A DNA stretch of 64,000 nt from JAIRVZ01 sp031553755 (GTDB lineage: Bacteria > Bacteroidota > Bacteroidia > Bacteroidales > Azobacteroidaceae), in the NCBI GenBank assembly GCA_031553755.1, contig JAVBKZ010000008.1:59907-123906 (forward strand), given 5' to 3'. Of this stretch, positions 1 through 8,932 are shown in pieces. Position numbers and translations under genes: made by a program. The notes below the pieces were generated by a model, which worked only from the letters and a program-made list of their open reading frames with translations, did not search any database and was not told where the DNA came from. Each line of letters begins with the position of its first letter. Position 1 is the first letter of the stretch.

Positions 1-524
1 TATTCGTTTCTGTTTTCAGAGAGTAAACATTCCGTTGTAGTAAGGATAGTTCCACACCCATCAGATTCGATACTTCCTCCTTCCAATATGCAATGTAACA
101 TACTTTGATAATTTACATCGGAAGAAAATGTATTTGAAGCATATAATTTTTTTGTAATCTGATTGTCGAAATTCGCCGCGAATTTCATTCCCCAACCATT
201 GAATGTGAAATCACAAATAAACGAGTGTCCGTTTGCCAAAACAGAAATCGGTCCATGGTCGCGTGCCCAAGTGTCGTTTATTTCCATTTCCCTGAAAATA
301 ATTTGATTATAATCTATATCTTTCAGGTGTTCTTTTACTTCGTCAATATTCCGGCATACTATCAGTAGGTTTTCCCTTTTGACTATTTCTTTTGCTATAG
401 CTACATAACATGGAATAACTTCCTCTATAATATTTTTCCAATCAGTATCTTCATGAGGCCATGTAAGCATGACTCCACTTTGTGGCGCCCACTCGGCAGG
501 AAATATAATTTGATTTTGTATCAT
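1..524 (-). CDS. aguA: Agmatine deiminase, 5' part only (runs off the window)
   Basis: I translated this edge ORF by hand. It opens with ATG at 522-524 on the minus strand and stays open for 174 codons to the window edge, about half of a family protein of about 350 residues. It has family hallmarks: WPHEDTDW near residues 22-29, NDTWARDHGP at 83-92, FNGWG at 108-112 and EGGSIE at 148-153. The family (peptidyl-arginine deiminase fold, guanidine-modifying enzymes) hydrolyses agmatine to N-carbamoylputrescine and ammonia in polyamine synthesis. The catalytic Cys lies in the missing C-terminus, so activity cannot be judged. The DUF1016 gene ends 8 bases upstream on the same strand, so the two may share a transcript. 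Confidence 0.88.
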   Translation of the reverse strand, partial: MIQNQIIFPAEWAPQSGVMLTWPHEDTDWKNIIEEVIPCYVAIAKEIVKRENLLIVCRNIDEVKEHLKDIDYNQIIFREMEINDTWARDHGPISVLANGHSFICDFTFNGWGMKFAANFDNQITKKLYASNTFSSDVNYQSMLHCILEGGSIESDGCGTILTTTECLLSENRNE

Positions 525-532
525 AAGTATTT

Positions 533-1645
533 TTAAGATAAAGACATATTTTTGATTTCTTGCTCTATAATATTGACTAAAGTCTCTTTGGATGGAAGTT
601 CCAATAAATATTTTGAAACAAATAACTGATTATCCATCGCACCTTTGGCATATTCGACTAATGTATTATTCTTTCCGGTAACTAACAAAATACCAACAGG
701 AGGATTATCTCCTTTATTCATCTCTTTTCGTTTATAATGCTCAAGATAAACATTCAATTGACCTATATATTCATGTTTGAATTCATCGACTTTTATCTCA
801 ACTAAAATATGACAATGTAAAACTCGATGATAAAAAACCAAGTCGATAAAGAAATATTCATCTTCAATAAGGATTCTTTTTTGCCTGGCTTCAAAACAAA
901 AACCATGACCTAATTCCAATAAAAACTGTTGAATATTATCCATTAAAGCTTGTTCCAATGTCGACTCTTCAATTATTTCTTTAGTATTCAGACCCAAAAA
1001 ATCAAATGTAAATGGAGATTTTATAACATCACTGATTACTATTTGTTCTGATTTAGATTGTTCTTTATATCGTAATTTTTCCGGATTTTGACTAAGTCCA
1101 GCCCTTTCAAAAAATAAAGTATTTATTTGTCTCTTCAATTCTCTGACACTCCAAATTCCTTTTATACTTTCAACTTCGTAAAAACTTCGTTTTAACGGAT
1201 CGTCTACTTTGATTAGTTCTGAAAAGTGAGAAAATGACAAATTAGTTATTAATTTAATCGGATTTATAGTTGTAATATTAGCGATGTTATCGTTTGACAA
1301 AACAAATTCTTGTGACAGTGTCCCAAGAATATTTTTAGGAAGTTGCAACGATTCTTGTGACAATGTTCCAAGAATCTGAGGATAAACTTTATAAAATTGC
1401 CGACATCTGGACAATTCTGCTGCTGTTAATCCTTTGATGCCTTTATTTTTAATATCAAAAGCTATTTTCTCTAATAAATGTTCTCCATATTTTGCCCGAT
1501 CTTCTCCTAACTGTTCATAGTTAACGATGTAATACCCTGTTATCCAATTTCTTATAGACAAACCAATATTAATGGCTCTTATGGCATATTGCTGTAATGA
1601 GTCATGAGTGTTTAATATCAGTTTTGTCAACTCTTCAAATATCAT
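533..1645 (-). CDS. DUF1016/YhcG-type PDDEXK nuclease family protein
   Basis: 370 residues with the two-part layout of the YhcG/DUF1016 family: a helical N-terminal DNA-binding-like region (about 1-190) and a C-terminal PD-(D/E)xK nuclease domain (about 230-350). The nuclease core is visible as FIDLVFYHR followed by VEIKVDEFKHEYIGQLNVYL, i.e. the D...ExK arrangement. The protein repeats ILGTLSQE twice about 17 residues apart, matching an imperfect DNA repeat near 1309-1378. Family members sit in accessory DNA or near restriction systems; their function is not settled. It lies between aguA and mazG on the same strand, so it is probably a later insertion into a housekeeping neighbourhood. Start is the only ATG at the N-terminus of the conserved region. 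Confidence 0.85.
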   Translation of the reverse strand: MIFEELTKLILNTHDSLQQYAIRAINIGLSIRNWITGYYIVNYEQLGEDRAKYGEHLLEKIAFDIKNKGIKGLTAAELSRCRQFYKVYPQILGTLSQESLQLPKNILGTLSQEFVLSNDNIANITTINPIKLITNLSFSHFSELIKVDDPLKRSFYEVESIKGIWSVRELKRQINTLFFERAGLSQNPEKLRYKEQSKSEQIVISDVIKSPFTFDFLGLNTKEIIEESTLEQALMDNIQQFLLELGHGFCFEARQKRILIEDEYFFIDLVFYHRVLHCHILVEIKVDEFKHEYIGQLNVYLEHYKRKEMNKGDNPPVGILLVTGKNNTLVEYAKGAMDNQLFVSKYLLELPSKETLVNIIEQEIKNMSLS

Positions 1646-1672
1646 TATTTTTCAATTAACCTTAACTTATTA

Positions 1673-2470
1673 TTAATTATCTTCATATCTTTCATTCTTC
1701 TTCGCTTCGTTCCAAAAGGCTTCCATTTCGTCTAAACTCATATCTTTGAGCGTTTTATTATTCTCTGAAGCTTTTTGTTCCATATAATTAAAACGACTGA
1801 TAAATTTCTGATTAGTCCGCTCTAAAGCGTTGTCCGGATTGATTTTATATAGTCGTGCCGCATTTACCAAACTGAAAAATAAGTCTCCGAATTCAGCTTC
1901 AATTTTATCATTATCCATGTTTCCGATTTCTTGTTTTAATTCGGAAAATTCTTCTTGTACTTTGTCCCAAACATCTTCTTTGACAGTCCAGTCGAATCCG
2001 GCGTTGCGGGCTTTATCTTGAATTCGGTGTGCTTTAGGGAGTGATGGAAGAGAAGCCGGAACACCTTCAAGAACAGTTTTGTTTCCTCCTTTTTCTTTCA
2101 GTTTGATTTGTTCCCAGTTGAATTCTACTTGTTTAGAGGTTTTCGCACTGACATCGCCAAATACGTGTGGGTGACGAAAAATCAATTTACCACACAAAGC
2201 ATCACAAACATCTTTGATGTCGAACGCATCTTTTTCATCTCCAATTTTGGCATAAAAAACAATGTGCAAAAGCAAATCTCCTAATTCTTTTTTGATATTT
2301 TCATTATCATTTTGGATGATTGCTTCGCACAATTCAAATGTTTCCTCTATCGTGTTGGTTCTCAGGCTTTCGTTCGTTTGTTTCTTATCCCAAGGACATT
2401 TTTCCCGCAATTCATCCATTACGTCTAACAAACGGCCGAAAGCCTGCATTTTTTGTTCTCTACTGTGCAT
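1673..2470 (-). CDS. mazG: Nucleoside triphosphate pyrophosphohydrolase MazG
   Basis: 265 residues, the usual length for two tandem MazG domains. MazG hydrolyses (d)NTPs to monophosphates and pyrophosphate, a house-cleaning role. The first domain has CPWDKKQT (25-32) and the metal-binding EETFE (42-46) with KELGDLL (61-67). The second has EEFSELKQEI and EAEFGDLFFSL in the C-terminal half. The start codon overlaps the end of the upstream cytidylyltransferase-kinase gene by 11 bases, suggesting translational coupling. Confidence 0.95.
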   Translation of the reverse strand: MHSREQKMQAFGRLLDVMDELREKCPWDKKQTNESLRTNTIEETFELCEAIIQNDNENIKKELGDLLLHIVFYAKIGDEKDAFDIKDVCDALCGKLIFRHPHVFGDVSAKTSKQVEFNWEQIKLKEKGGNKTVLEGVPASLPSLPKAHRIQDKARNAGFDWTVKEDVWDKVQEEFSELKQEIGNMDNDKIEAEFGDLFFSLVNAARLYKINPDNALERTNQKFISRFNYMEQKASENNKTLKDMSLDEMEAFWNEAKKNERYEDN

Positions 2471-3611
2471 ATCTTCTTCTAATCTTTATTCTAATCGCAT
2501 TTTCTATTGGATTTTCGCTTAATAATGCCAAATATCCACCGCCGCCGGCTCCTGCTAATTTCCATGCCAACGCTTTACCTTTGTAGGAATTTATTACTTC
2601 CTGAATTTCAGGATTTACCATAGCCGGAAACATTTTTATCTGAGCATTGAAAGAATCCGAATACGCTTGCGCAAAGACTTTCAGATCTTTTTTCAAAATC
2701 GCATTCCATGCCATATCTGCTGCATCAGTCAGAGATTTTACGTTTTCTTGGTTGATATAAGTTTCTTCCAATAAATTTAATCCTGCCTTTCTTGGCCAAA
2801 GCATTACCATATAAATATGTTCTTCCAACCACGATAAAATGTCTTCATCGTGAATCGATTCTATTTTTTCAGGCCAATAAGTATTGTTATAATAATGACG
2901 GTTTAATCCGGGCATACAAATTCCTATAGAATCTTGTGCTCCTGAAATTTCTTTTCTTCCCGGTTCGTTTTCATACCGGAACAATAATTCCGCTAACTTA
3001 TCCGGATGCATATTCGGTAGTTCGTAAGGCCAAAGTCTTGCCGCAGCATTGCGAGTAGATGTCGACATTCCACAACGTTCGTTAAATTCAATGGTTGGCT
3101 CTAACGACATGGTAATAGCCCAACCCGGATAAAATTTCGATACATAAGGTTGATCTATCCAAGTTCCGGCTAAATCCAAGCGATAGGGTAAATTACTACT
3201 TACTTCCGTGCGGATAGAAGTTGTGGAACGAGCCGGTAATCCGGTTTCGGGTATTCGTTTTAATATTTTATATTCGATATTTAACTCCTTGCATATTGAA
3301 TCTTTAGCAGGAGAATGACCATCTTCGTTTACTACAAAAATATCCGGCATAAAAGACCTCAAATCTTTTTCAAAATCCATGATTCCGGAACCTTTGTTAA
3401 CCCAGGCATCGGTTACATATTTGATAGACTTAACCATATACAACCGTTCTTGTTCGCTGTTGATAGTATGCCGTCCTTTCAATTCGCAAATTGTTGAATC
3501 CGATCCTATTCCTACATACAAATCACCATACAAAGAGGCTTCTTTGAAAAACGCGACATGACCGCTGTGCAGCATATCATAACATCCGGAAACAAATACT
3601 TTTTTTTTCAT
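2460..3611 (-). CDS. Fused cytidylyltransferase-like / GHMP kinase-like protein
   Basis: 383 residues with two enzyme modules. Residues 1-125 are a cytidylyltransferase-like Rossmann domain with the nucleotide-binding HSGH at 15-18 and VSGCYDMLH just before it. Residues about 140-383 resemble a GHMP kinase: PYRLDLAGTW near 142, SGAQDSIGI in the middle and the phosphate-binding AGAGGGGY at 353-360. Such fusions suggest sequential phosphorylation and nucleotidyl activation of a sugar or polyol, as in heptose or fucose activation; the substrate cannot be read from sequence. The GHMP motif 2 is not canonical (no PxxxGLSSS), so kinase activity is uncertain. Its 3' end overlaps mazG. Confidence 0.75.
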   Translation of the reverse strand: MKKKVFVSGCYDMLHSGHVAFFKEASLYGDLYVGIGSDSTICELKGRHTINSEQERLYMVKSIKYVTDAWVNKGSGIMDFEKDLRSFMPDIFVVNEDGHSPAKDSICKELNIEYKILKRIPETGLPARSTTSIRTEVSSNLPYRLDLAGTWIDQPYVSKFYPGWAITMSLEPTIEFNERCGMSTSTRNAAARLWPYELPNMHPDKLAELLFRYENEPGRKEISGAQDSIGICMPGLNRHYYNNTYWPEKIESIHDEDILSWLEEHIYMVMLWPRKAGLNLLEETYINQENVKSLTDAADMAWNAILKKDLKVFAQAYSDSFNAQIKMFPAMVNPEIQEVINSYKGKALAWKLAGAGGGGYLALLSENPIENAIRIKIRRRYAQ

Positions 3612-3670
3612 AAATAAATGATTAGTTAACGAGTTGACAAGTTAACAAGTTAACGATACAATAATCTCTT
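3612..3670. repeat. Short tandem GTTAAC-type repeats between two genes
   Basis: This spacer contains several near copies of AGTTAACGAGTTGACA-like units (AGTTAAC / GTTGAC / GTTAAC / GTTAAC in succession). The palindromic GTTAAC core recurs at about 9-base spacing. No gene fits here. It may be a small local repeat or leader; I see no further function. Confidence 0.4.
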
Positions 3671-5740
3671 TTATTTTATTTTTTTATATTCTTTCAATCC
3701 TTTTTCCAAATACTTGATATATTCTTCAATATCTTTGTTGTATGCCCTGGAAGGAGCAATTGGTTTACCATTATTGTCTAATAATACATAAAAAGGTTGG
3801 GCATTTGCTCCGAATTTGCTTCGTTGCAAATAGCTCCATTTATCTCCAATGGTTCTTAATTTGCGAGTTTTTCCAAATTCCTGAATTTCAGTCACTTCAG
3901 GAAGAGGAGTTTTATCGTCTACATAAAGAGAAATCAGTATATAACTATTATCAATGATATTTTTTACTCTCGGATCAGACCAAACAGACGCTTCCATTTC
4001 ACGGCAATTCACACATCCGTATCCTGTAAAGTCGATCATTACAGGTTTTCCTTGTTCTTTAGCCAATTGCATTCCTTGTTCATAATTGAAAGATTTAGGA
4101 TGTACTTCGCCTTCATATAAGTTGAAATCCTGTGTATAAAGAGGAGGAGAAAACGCACTGATGGCTTTTAACGGCGCTCCCCACAATCCGGGAATCATAT
4201 AAATGGCAAAAGCAAATGAAATTATTGCCATAAACAATCTCGGAACAGAAACATATTGTAAGTCGCTATCATGTGAAAATTTGATTTTACCCAACAAATA
4301 TATTCCCAACAATACGAAAATTACAATCCACAAGACTAAGAAAACTTCCCTGTCCAAGATTCTCCATCCGTAGGCTAAATCGGCTACGGATAAGAATTTA
4401 AATGCCAATGCCAATTCTAAAAATCCAAGAACGACTTTCACTGAATTTAACCAACCTCCTGATTTTGGCATGCTTTGCAACCAGGAAGGAAATATAGCGA
4501 ATAAAGCGAAAGGAATAGCCAACGCGAAGGCAAATCCAAACATACCGATAGCAGGTCCCGCGATATTTCCCATCGACGCGGCTTCAACTAACAATGTTCC
4601 GATGATTGGCCCTGTACAGGAAAAAGATACTAAAACAAGGGTGAACGCCATAAAGAAAATGCTAACTAACCCGGTCGTTGAATCGGCTTTAGAATCTAAT
4701 TTTGTAGTCCATGAAGATGGAAGAGTCAGTTCGAATGCTCCGAAAAACGAGATCGCGAACACAATTAACAACGCGAAAAACAACAAGTTGAATACAGCGC
4801 TTGTGGATAATTCATTCAATGCGCTGGCTCCGAAAATTCCGGTAATCAGTAAACCCAAAGCGAGATAAATAACAATAATTGAAAGTCCGTAAGTGATCGC
4901 GTCTTTGATGGCTTTTTTCCGGTCTGATTTCGAACGTTTTAAGAAGAAACTAACTGTCATCGGAATCATCGGCCAAACGCATGGAGTGAGTAACGCGATG
5001 AGTCCGCCAACGAATCCTGCAAGAAAAATGACCCACCATGCTTCTGAAGTTTTTTCCGTGTTTCCAAAACTATTTAATTCGTCGATAACAGGAGTCCACC
5101 AACCGGATTTTTCAATTTCCGGGGATATATTTGCGTTAGTAGCAACAAGTGAAGTATCTTCTGTTGTTGCATCAACCTTGGAAGGGACATCTACAGGTGG
5201 TGCTTCCGCAACTATCTCCTTTGTTTCTTTTATGTCTTTTTCTTCATTCGCAGACTGTTTTACATTCTGGAGGGAAACTGGCAAATCTTTTTTAGTGAAT
5301 TCAAAAGATTCCGGTGTAGGCGGTAAACATCTTTCATCATTGCAAGCCATATAACTTACTTCTCCGCTTATTTTAAACTTTTCCGGATTTGTAATTTTTA
5401 TTTTCTGCTTAAATATTGCCGTCTTTTCAAACCATCTCAATTCCATTTCAAACATTTCATCGTACATCTTTGTTACTTTGGATGAAACTATTATTTTCCC
5501 AACAAGTTCGGCTCCATCTTTTTTATCGAAAGTAAAAGAGGTAGAAACCGGTCCGCCTTCAGGAAGATTCATATCATACAAATGCCATCCATTATCTATG
5601 GAAGCTTGGAAAACGATTTCACTTTGATCATTTATTTTAATTTGCCACTTAACAGGCTCAATGATTTGCGCTTGGAGCGTTTCAAACGAGATGCAAAAAG
5701 AAAAAATTAAAAATAATAATTTATACAAATTGATTTTCAT
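3671..5740 (-). CDS. dsbD: Thiol:disulfide interchange protein DsbD
   Basis: 689 residues with the three DsbD parts. A signal peptide (about 1-24, ending LQAQ) leads to an N-terminal periplasmic domain carrying YMACNDERCLPP. The central part has eight or so membrane helices with the paired cysteines in LTPCVWPMIP and SFSCTGPIIG. The C-terminal thioredoxin-like domain has the active site CVNC at 576-579. DsbD moves electrons from cytoplasmic thioredoxin across the membrane to periplasmic reductases; in Bacteroidota it also supports cytochrome maturation and oxidative-stress defence. A linker of low-complexity acidic sequence (about 165-205) separates the first two domains. It is monocistronic with its own promoter. 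Confidence 0.95.
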   Translation of the reverse strand: MKINLYKLLFLIFSFCISFETLQAQIIEPVKWQIKINDQSEIVFQASIDNGWHLYDMNLPEGGPVSTSFTFDKKDGAELVGKIIVSSKVTKMYDEMFEMELRWFEKTAIFKQKIKITNPEKFKISGEVSYMACNDERCLPPTPESFEFTKKDLPVSLQNVKQSANEEKDIKETKEIVAEAPPVDVPSKVDATTEDTSLVATNANISPEIEKSGWWTPVIDELNSFGNTEKTSEAWWVIFLAGFVGGLIALLTPCVWPMIPMTVSFFLKRSKSDRKKAIKDAITYGLSIIVIYLALGLLITGIFGASALNELSTSAVFNLLFFALLIVFAISFFGAFELTLPSSWTTKLDSKADSTTGLVSIFFMAFTLVLVSFSCTGPIIGTLLVEAASMGNIAGPAIGMFGFAFALAIPFALFAIFPSWLQSMPKSGGWLNSVKVVLGFLELALAFKFLSVADLAYGWRILDREVFLVLWIVIFVLLGIYLLGKIKFSHDSDLQYVSVPRLFMAIISFAFAIYMIPGLWGAPLKAISAFSPPLYTQDFNLYEGEVHPKSFNYEQGMQLAKEQGKPVMIDFTGYGCVNCREMEASVWSDPRVKNIIDNSYILISLYVDDKTPLPEVTEIQEFGKTRKLRTIGDKWSYLQRSKFGANAQPFYVLLDNNGKPIAPSRAYNKDIEEYIKYLEKGLKEYKKIK

Positions 5741-5763
5741 ATTTATTTTTCGTTATTTTGTTG

Positions 5764-5771
5764 CAAAGATA
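5764..5771 (-). promoter_or_regulatory. -7 box of the dsbD promoter
   Basis: On the minus strand this reads TATCTTTG, an exact TAnnTTTG Bacteroidota -7 element, 23 bases upstream of the dsbD start. The -33 region (TTA) is weak. Confidence 0.6.
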
Positions 5772-5825
5772 CAAAATTGCACTGTAAAAATAATTAGTTA
5801 ATAACATAACAAGTAAAATAAAATT

Positions 5826-6269
5826 ATGACAAATAATAATGAAAATTCTCTTCCTCAAGAGAAAAAAACAAATAAATTCGGCAAAATCATGAAGAAAACA
5901 TTGTGGACTATTGTCATTGTTCTGGTATTAGGATTAGGCATATTTGGCTACGTAAGGTATTATTATGTTTTTGGAGAAGGTGTTAAAGCCGGGCAGTTAA
6001 ATTATGTAGTACATAAAGGTTATGTATTCAAAACCTACGAAGGAAAATTGATACAGGCCGGATTCAGGCAACCTAAAAGTGGCACAGCGGGTTCTGCCGC
6101 GGTTCAATCGTATGAATTTGAATTTTCCATTTCAGATAAATCGATCGCGGATAGTTTGTCTCTTTGTAGCGGACGAGAAGTTTTATTGAGTTATAAAGAA
6201 TATTTTTCGGCGATTCCCTGGCGAGGAAATTCAAAATATGTGGTAGATAAAATTATTGAAGTAAAATAA
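5826..6269 (+). CDS. Conserved membrane-anchored protein of unknown function
   Basis: 147 residues with a charged N-terminus, one membrane helix (about residues 25-45, WTIVIVLVLGLGIFGYV) and a soluble C-terminal domain rich in beta-prone sequence. Relatives in Bacteroidales are often labelled 6-phosphogluconate dehydrogenase, a name the sequence does not justify: there is no Rossmann motif. It diverges from dsbD and is followed 12 bases later by yqgE on the same strand, so the two are probably co-transcribed. Function unknown. Confidence 0.8.
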   Translation: MTNNNENSLPQEKKTNKFGKIMKKTLWTIVIVLVLGLGIFGYVRYYYVFGEGVKAGQLNYVVHKGYVFKTYEGKLIQAGFRQPKSGTAGSAAVQSYEFEFSISDKSIADSLSLCSGREVLLSYKEYFSAIPWRGNSKYVVDKIIEVK

Positions 6270-6281
6270 CCCCGCAAAATT

Positions 6282-6878
6282 ATGTTTTACGATAAAAACA
6301 TGTTTCAGATAACGAACAACAATGTTATTCCGCAAAAAGGTAATATTTTGATTTCAGAACCTTTTTTATGGGATAAATATTTCGAAAGAAGTGTTGTTTT
6401 TCTTGTGGAACACGATGACGAGACAGGAACGATGGGATTCATATTAAATAAGATGATGAAAGAAAAAGTCATAGATTTCTTTCCCGACATGAAAGGATCC
6501 GAAAATATTCCTGTTTTCAAAGGCGGACCTGTCGGTTCCGACAAATTATATTTCATTCATACTTTAGGAGATATTATTCCCGACACTCAAAAAATTATCG
6601 ACGATATTTATTTCGGAGGTGATTTCGATGTCATTAAGTCGTATATCGAAAGTGGAAATCCTATTACCGGAAAAATCAAATTTTTCCTTGGTTATTCAGG
6701 ATGGGAACAAAAACAATTGAGCGATGAAATATCCAACAATTCATGGGTGGTTGGGAATAGTGATTTATCCCGGGTCATGAAATCGGAAGGTGAAATATTA
6801 TGGAAAAAATCACTGCAGGACTTGGGTGAAAAATATCGTTCGTGGATAAATTTTCCCAAAAGGCCTTTTATGAATTAA
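6282..6878 (+). CDS. yqgE: YqgE/AlgH family protein
   Basis: 198 residues, typical for the family. Conserved blocks visible are GNILISEPFL, RSVVFLVEHDDETGTMGFILN, FKGGPVG and FFLGYSGWEQKQL. The fold is known from structures, but the cellular role is unresolved; AlgH of Pseudomonas affects alginate regulation. A second ATG seven codons in (MFQITNNN) is an equally plausible start. It follows the small membrane protein and converges on the GNAT gene downstream. Confidence 0.92.
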   Translation: MFYDKNMFQITNNNVIPQKGNILISEPFLWDKYFERSVVFLVEHDDETGTMGFILNKMMKEKVIDFFPDMKGSENIPVFKGGPVGSDKLYFIHTLGDIIPDTQKIIDDIYFGGDFDVIKSYIESGNPITGKIKFFLGYSGWEQKQLSDEISNNSWVVGNSDLSRVMKSEGEILWKKSLQDLGEKYRSWINFPKRPFMN

Positions 6879-6886
6879 CCTGATTT

Positions 6887-7420
6887 TTATCGGTTTTTTT
6901 CATTAATTAGCTGCATAACAAAAACGTCATCAAATCCTTCGTTTGTTTTAATCCAATCTTGCAGATACGCGGTTTGAGAATATCCGCAATGTGTAAACAG
7001 TTTTACACTGATTGCGTTTTGTTCCGGAATATGGGCATACAATTGTCTTACCAATAAGAAATCGAACGCGTAATCTCGTATTAGGTTCAAGGCTTGAATG
7101 CCGATTCCTTTTTTTCGATATGTTTCATCAATCAAAATTCCAACTCCGGCACGCGCGTTCATCGGGTCGAAATCGTATAAATCAATTGTTCCGGCCTGCT
7201 CGTTATTTTCTTTCCAAATAATCATCAATCTAAGTTGTTTCGATTGAAAAATATCTTGTCTCGAATCGGAAATATATCCTTTCAAAGCAAAACGAGAATA
7301 CGGAGCAATCGTATTTCCGCAACGCCATAACTCCGAATCATTTTCCCATTTGTATAATACGTCTAAGTCTTCGGGTTCGAGTGCCCGCAATTTAATCTGA
7401 TTATTTTCGAGGTAAGCCAT
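6887..7420 (-). CDS. GNAT family N-acetyltransferase
   Basis: 177 residues with the GNAT layout. The acetyl-CoA loop YRKKGIGIQAL (R/Q-x-x-G-x-G/A type) follows the beta-4 strand ARAGVGILID. The N-terminal LRALEPEDLDVLYKWEND is typical of the RimJ/SpeG-like subgroup that acetylates protein N-termini or polyamines. The substrate cannot be assigned. Its 5' end overlaps the glycosyltransferase gene by 20 bases, so the pair is co-transcribed. Confidence 0.88.
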   Translation of the reverse strand: MAYLENNQIKLRALEPEDLDVLYKWENDSELWRCGNTIAPYSRFALKGYISDSRQDIFQSKQLRLMIIWKENNEQAGTIDLYDFDPMNARAGVGILIDETYRKKGIGIQALNLIRDYAFDFLLVRQLYAHIPEQNAISVKLFTHCGYSQTAYLQDWIKTNEGFDDVFVMQLINEKNR

Positions 7421-8453
7421 AATTATTTTTATTTATATCGGTAAATATTTGACTGGAAGAAATAAGTATCTTATTTTCAGGATGATAAATATGGTAAATC
7501 GCTGGTTTGTTTTTCAACATGTATTCAAACATAGTTTTATAATCCATTTCATCAGTCGAAAAAACAAGATGATTTTGTGTTGTTTTTATTTTTCTGTTTC
7601 TTGGGGAAAATATTAATGTATTAAGAGCTGAAAAACTCGCGCGAATATAAATCGCAAAATGGACAAAGAAACTATATAGACCGCTATAATTAGGATAATG
7701 CTTCCGGAAAAATATCAACATAGCTTCATAGAATATTTTCACGTAGCGAATATCTTTTTTTGTACTTTCTCCTTTATAATGTATGATTGTCTCGGGTAAA
7801 TAATAATTAGCATATCCTCCGAGTATAATCCTGTAAGACAAGTCGATATCTTCTCCATACATAAAAAAAGTTTCGTCTAACAATCCGATTTTATCTAATA
7901 CGGATTTTCTCAGCATCATGAATGCTCCGGCCAAAACGTCTACTTTATGTACTTTTTTTTCATCCAAGTAACGAAGATGATATTGGGCGAATATTGGCGA
8001 TTTTGAGAAAATTTTAGATAAGCCAAACATTTTGCAGAAAGAATTCCAAGGATTGGGAAAACCTCTTTTTGATTCGGGGAGAAAATTGCCATACCCGTCT
8101 ATCATCCTCACTCCTACTCCACCCGAATCAGGATGTTCGTCCATGAATCGACATACATTTTCAAATGCATCTTCTCCTACTACAGTATCCGGATTAAGTA
8201 ATAATACATATTCTCCTTTTGCTTGTCTGATAGCTTGATTATTCGCTTTTGAAAATCCGGGATTATCCTTATTTTCAATGAAAACTACTTCAGGAAATAA
8301 TGGTTTAAGGTGTTCCATCGAACCATCGGAAGAGTTATTATCAACTACAAATATTTCTGCTTCCATATTTTCCAAAGCCTTTCGCGCGGAACGCAAACAT
8401 TGCTCTAAAAAATACTTGACATTATAATTGACAATAACAACCGATAACTTCAT
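7401..8453 (-). CDS. Family 2 glycosyltransferase (rhamnosyltransferase-like)
   Basis: 350 residues. The GT-A core is clear: SVVIVNYNVKYFLEQCL at the N-terminus, VVDNNSSDGS, LLNPDTVVGED (DxD-like metal site) and FMYGEDIDLSYRI, the ED motif of bacterial rhamnosyl- or galactofuranosyltransferases. A C-terminal segment (about 255-290) may be a membrane-associated helix pair. It probably adds a sugar to a surface polysaccharide or glycolipid. It sits one base downstream of the HAD gene and overlaps the GNAT gene, forming an operon with recR upstream. Confidence 0.9.
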   Translation of the reverse strand: MKLSVVIVNYNVKYFLEQCLRSARKALENMEAEIFVVDNNSSDGSMEHLKPLFPEVVFIENKDNPGFSKANNQAIRQAKGEYVLLLNPDTVVGEDAFENVCRFMDEHPDSGGVGVRMIDGYGNFLPESKRGFPNPWNSFCKMFGLSKIFSKSPIFAQYHLRYLDEKKVHKVDVLAGAFMMLRKSVLDKIGLLDETFFMYGEDIDLSYRIILGGYANYYLPETIIHYKGESTKKDIRYVKIFYEAMLIFFRKHYPNYSGLYSFFVHFAIYIRASFSALNTLIFSPRNRKIKTTQNHLVFSTDEMDYKTMFEYMLKNKPAIYHIYHPENKILISSSQIFTDINKNNYGLPRK

Positions 8454-8454
8454 T

Positions 8455-8913
8455 TTAATATCGATTTCCCTGCGCTTTATCGATTGCTTCTCCCAATTTC
8501 AGGAAAAAATTCTTTTTTCGTGGCCTGCGATTGGAATCATCGCTATTTATAAGGTCGTCAAAATTGGTCAATGAATCACCTCCCGATTTAATCATTTTAT
8601 AAATCACCCCCCAATCGGGCAAACCACCGATATTCCTGTCATCAATAAATAAATCGGCCATTAATTTTCTGGGAGAAGGCTCTTCTTCTTCGGGATAATT
8701 TTTGTTTGCCGCGTAAAATTTCAATCCTTTGCTTTCGCAATAATCAATTGCTTCTTGCAACAATTCACCTTCCCTTACCGACCAAAGAATAAGAACATGA
8801 TGCTCTTCTTGTTGTAAACGTTTCAATACATCAATGGCAAACGGAATTGGTTTTCCGATTTTAGGATATTCATGTTCTACAATTGTTCCGTCAAAGTCTA
8901 CTGCAATAGTCAT
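8455..8913 (-). CDS. HAD-superfamily phosphatase-like protein
   Basis: 152 residues. HAD motif I is AVDFDGTIVEH at 4-14 (nucleophile D7, acid/base D9). A late DLFIDDRNIGG supplies the motif IV acids. The compact size without a large cap matches the BT0820-type small HAD proteins known from Bacteroides. The substrate is unknown. It lies 19 bases downstream of recR and immediately upstream of the glycosyltransferase on the same strand. Confidence 0.85.
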   Translation of the reverse strand: MTIAVDFDGTIVEHEYPKIGKPIPFAIDVLKRLQQEEHHVLILWSVREGELLQEAIDYCESKGLKFYAANKNYPEEEEPSPRKLMADLFIDDRNIGGLPDWGVIYKMIKSGGDSLTNFDDLINSDDSNRRPRKKNFFLKLGEAIDKAQGNRY

Positions 8914-8932
8914 TTTATTTTTTATTTAGTGG

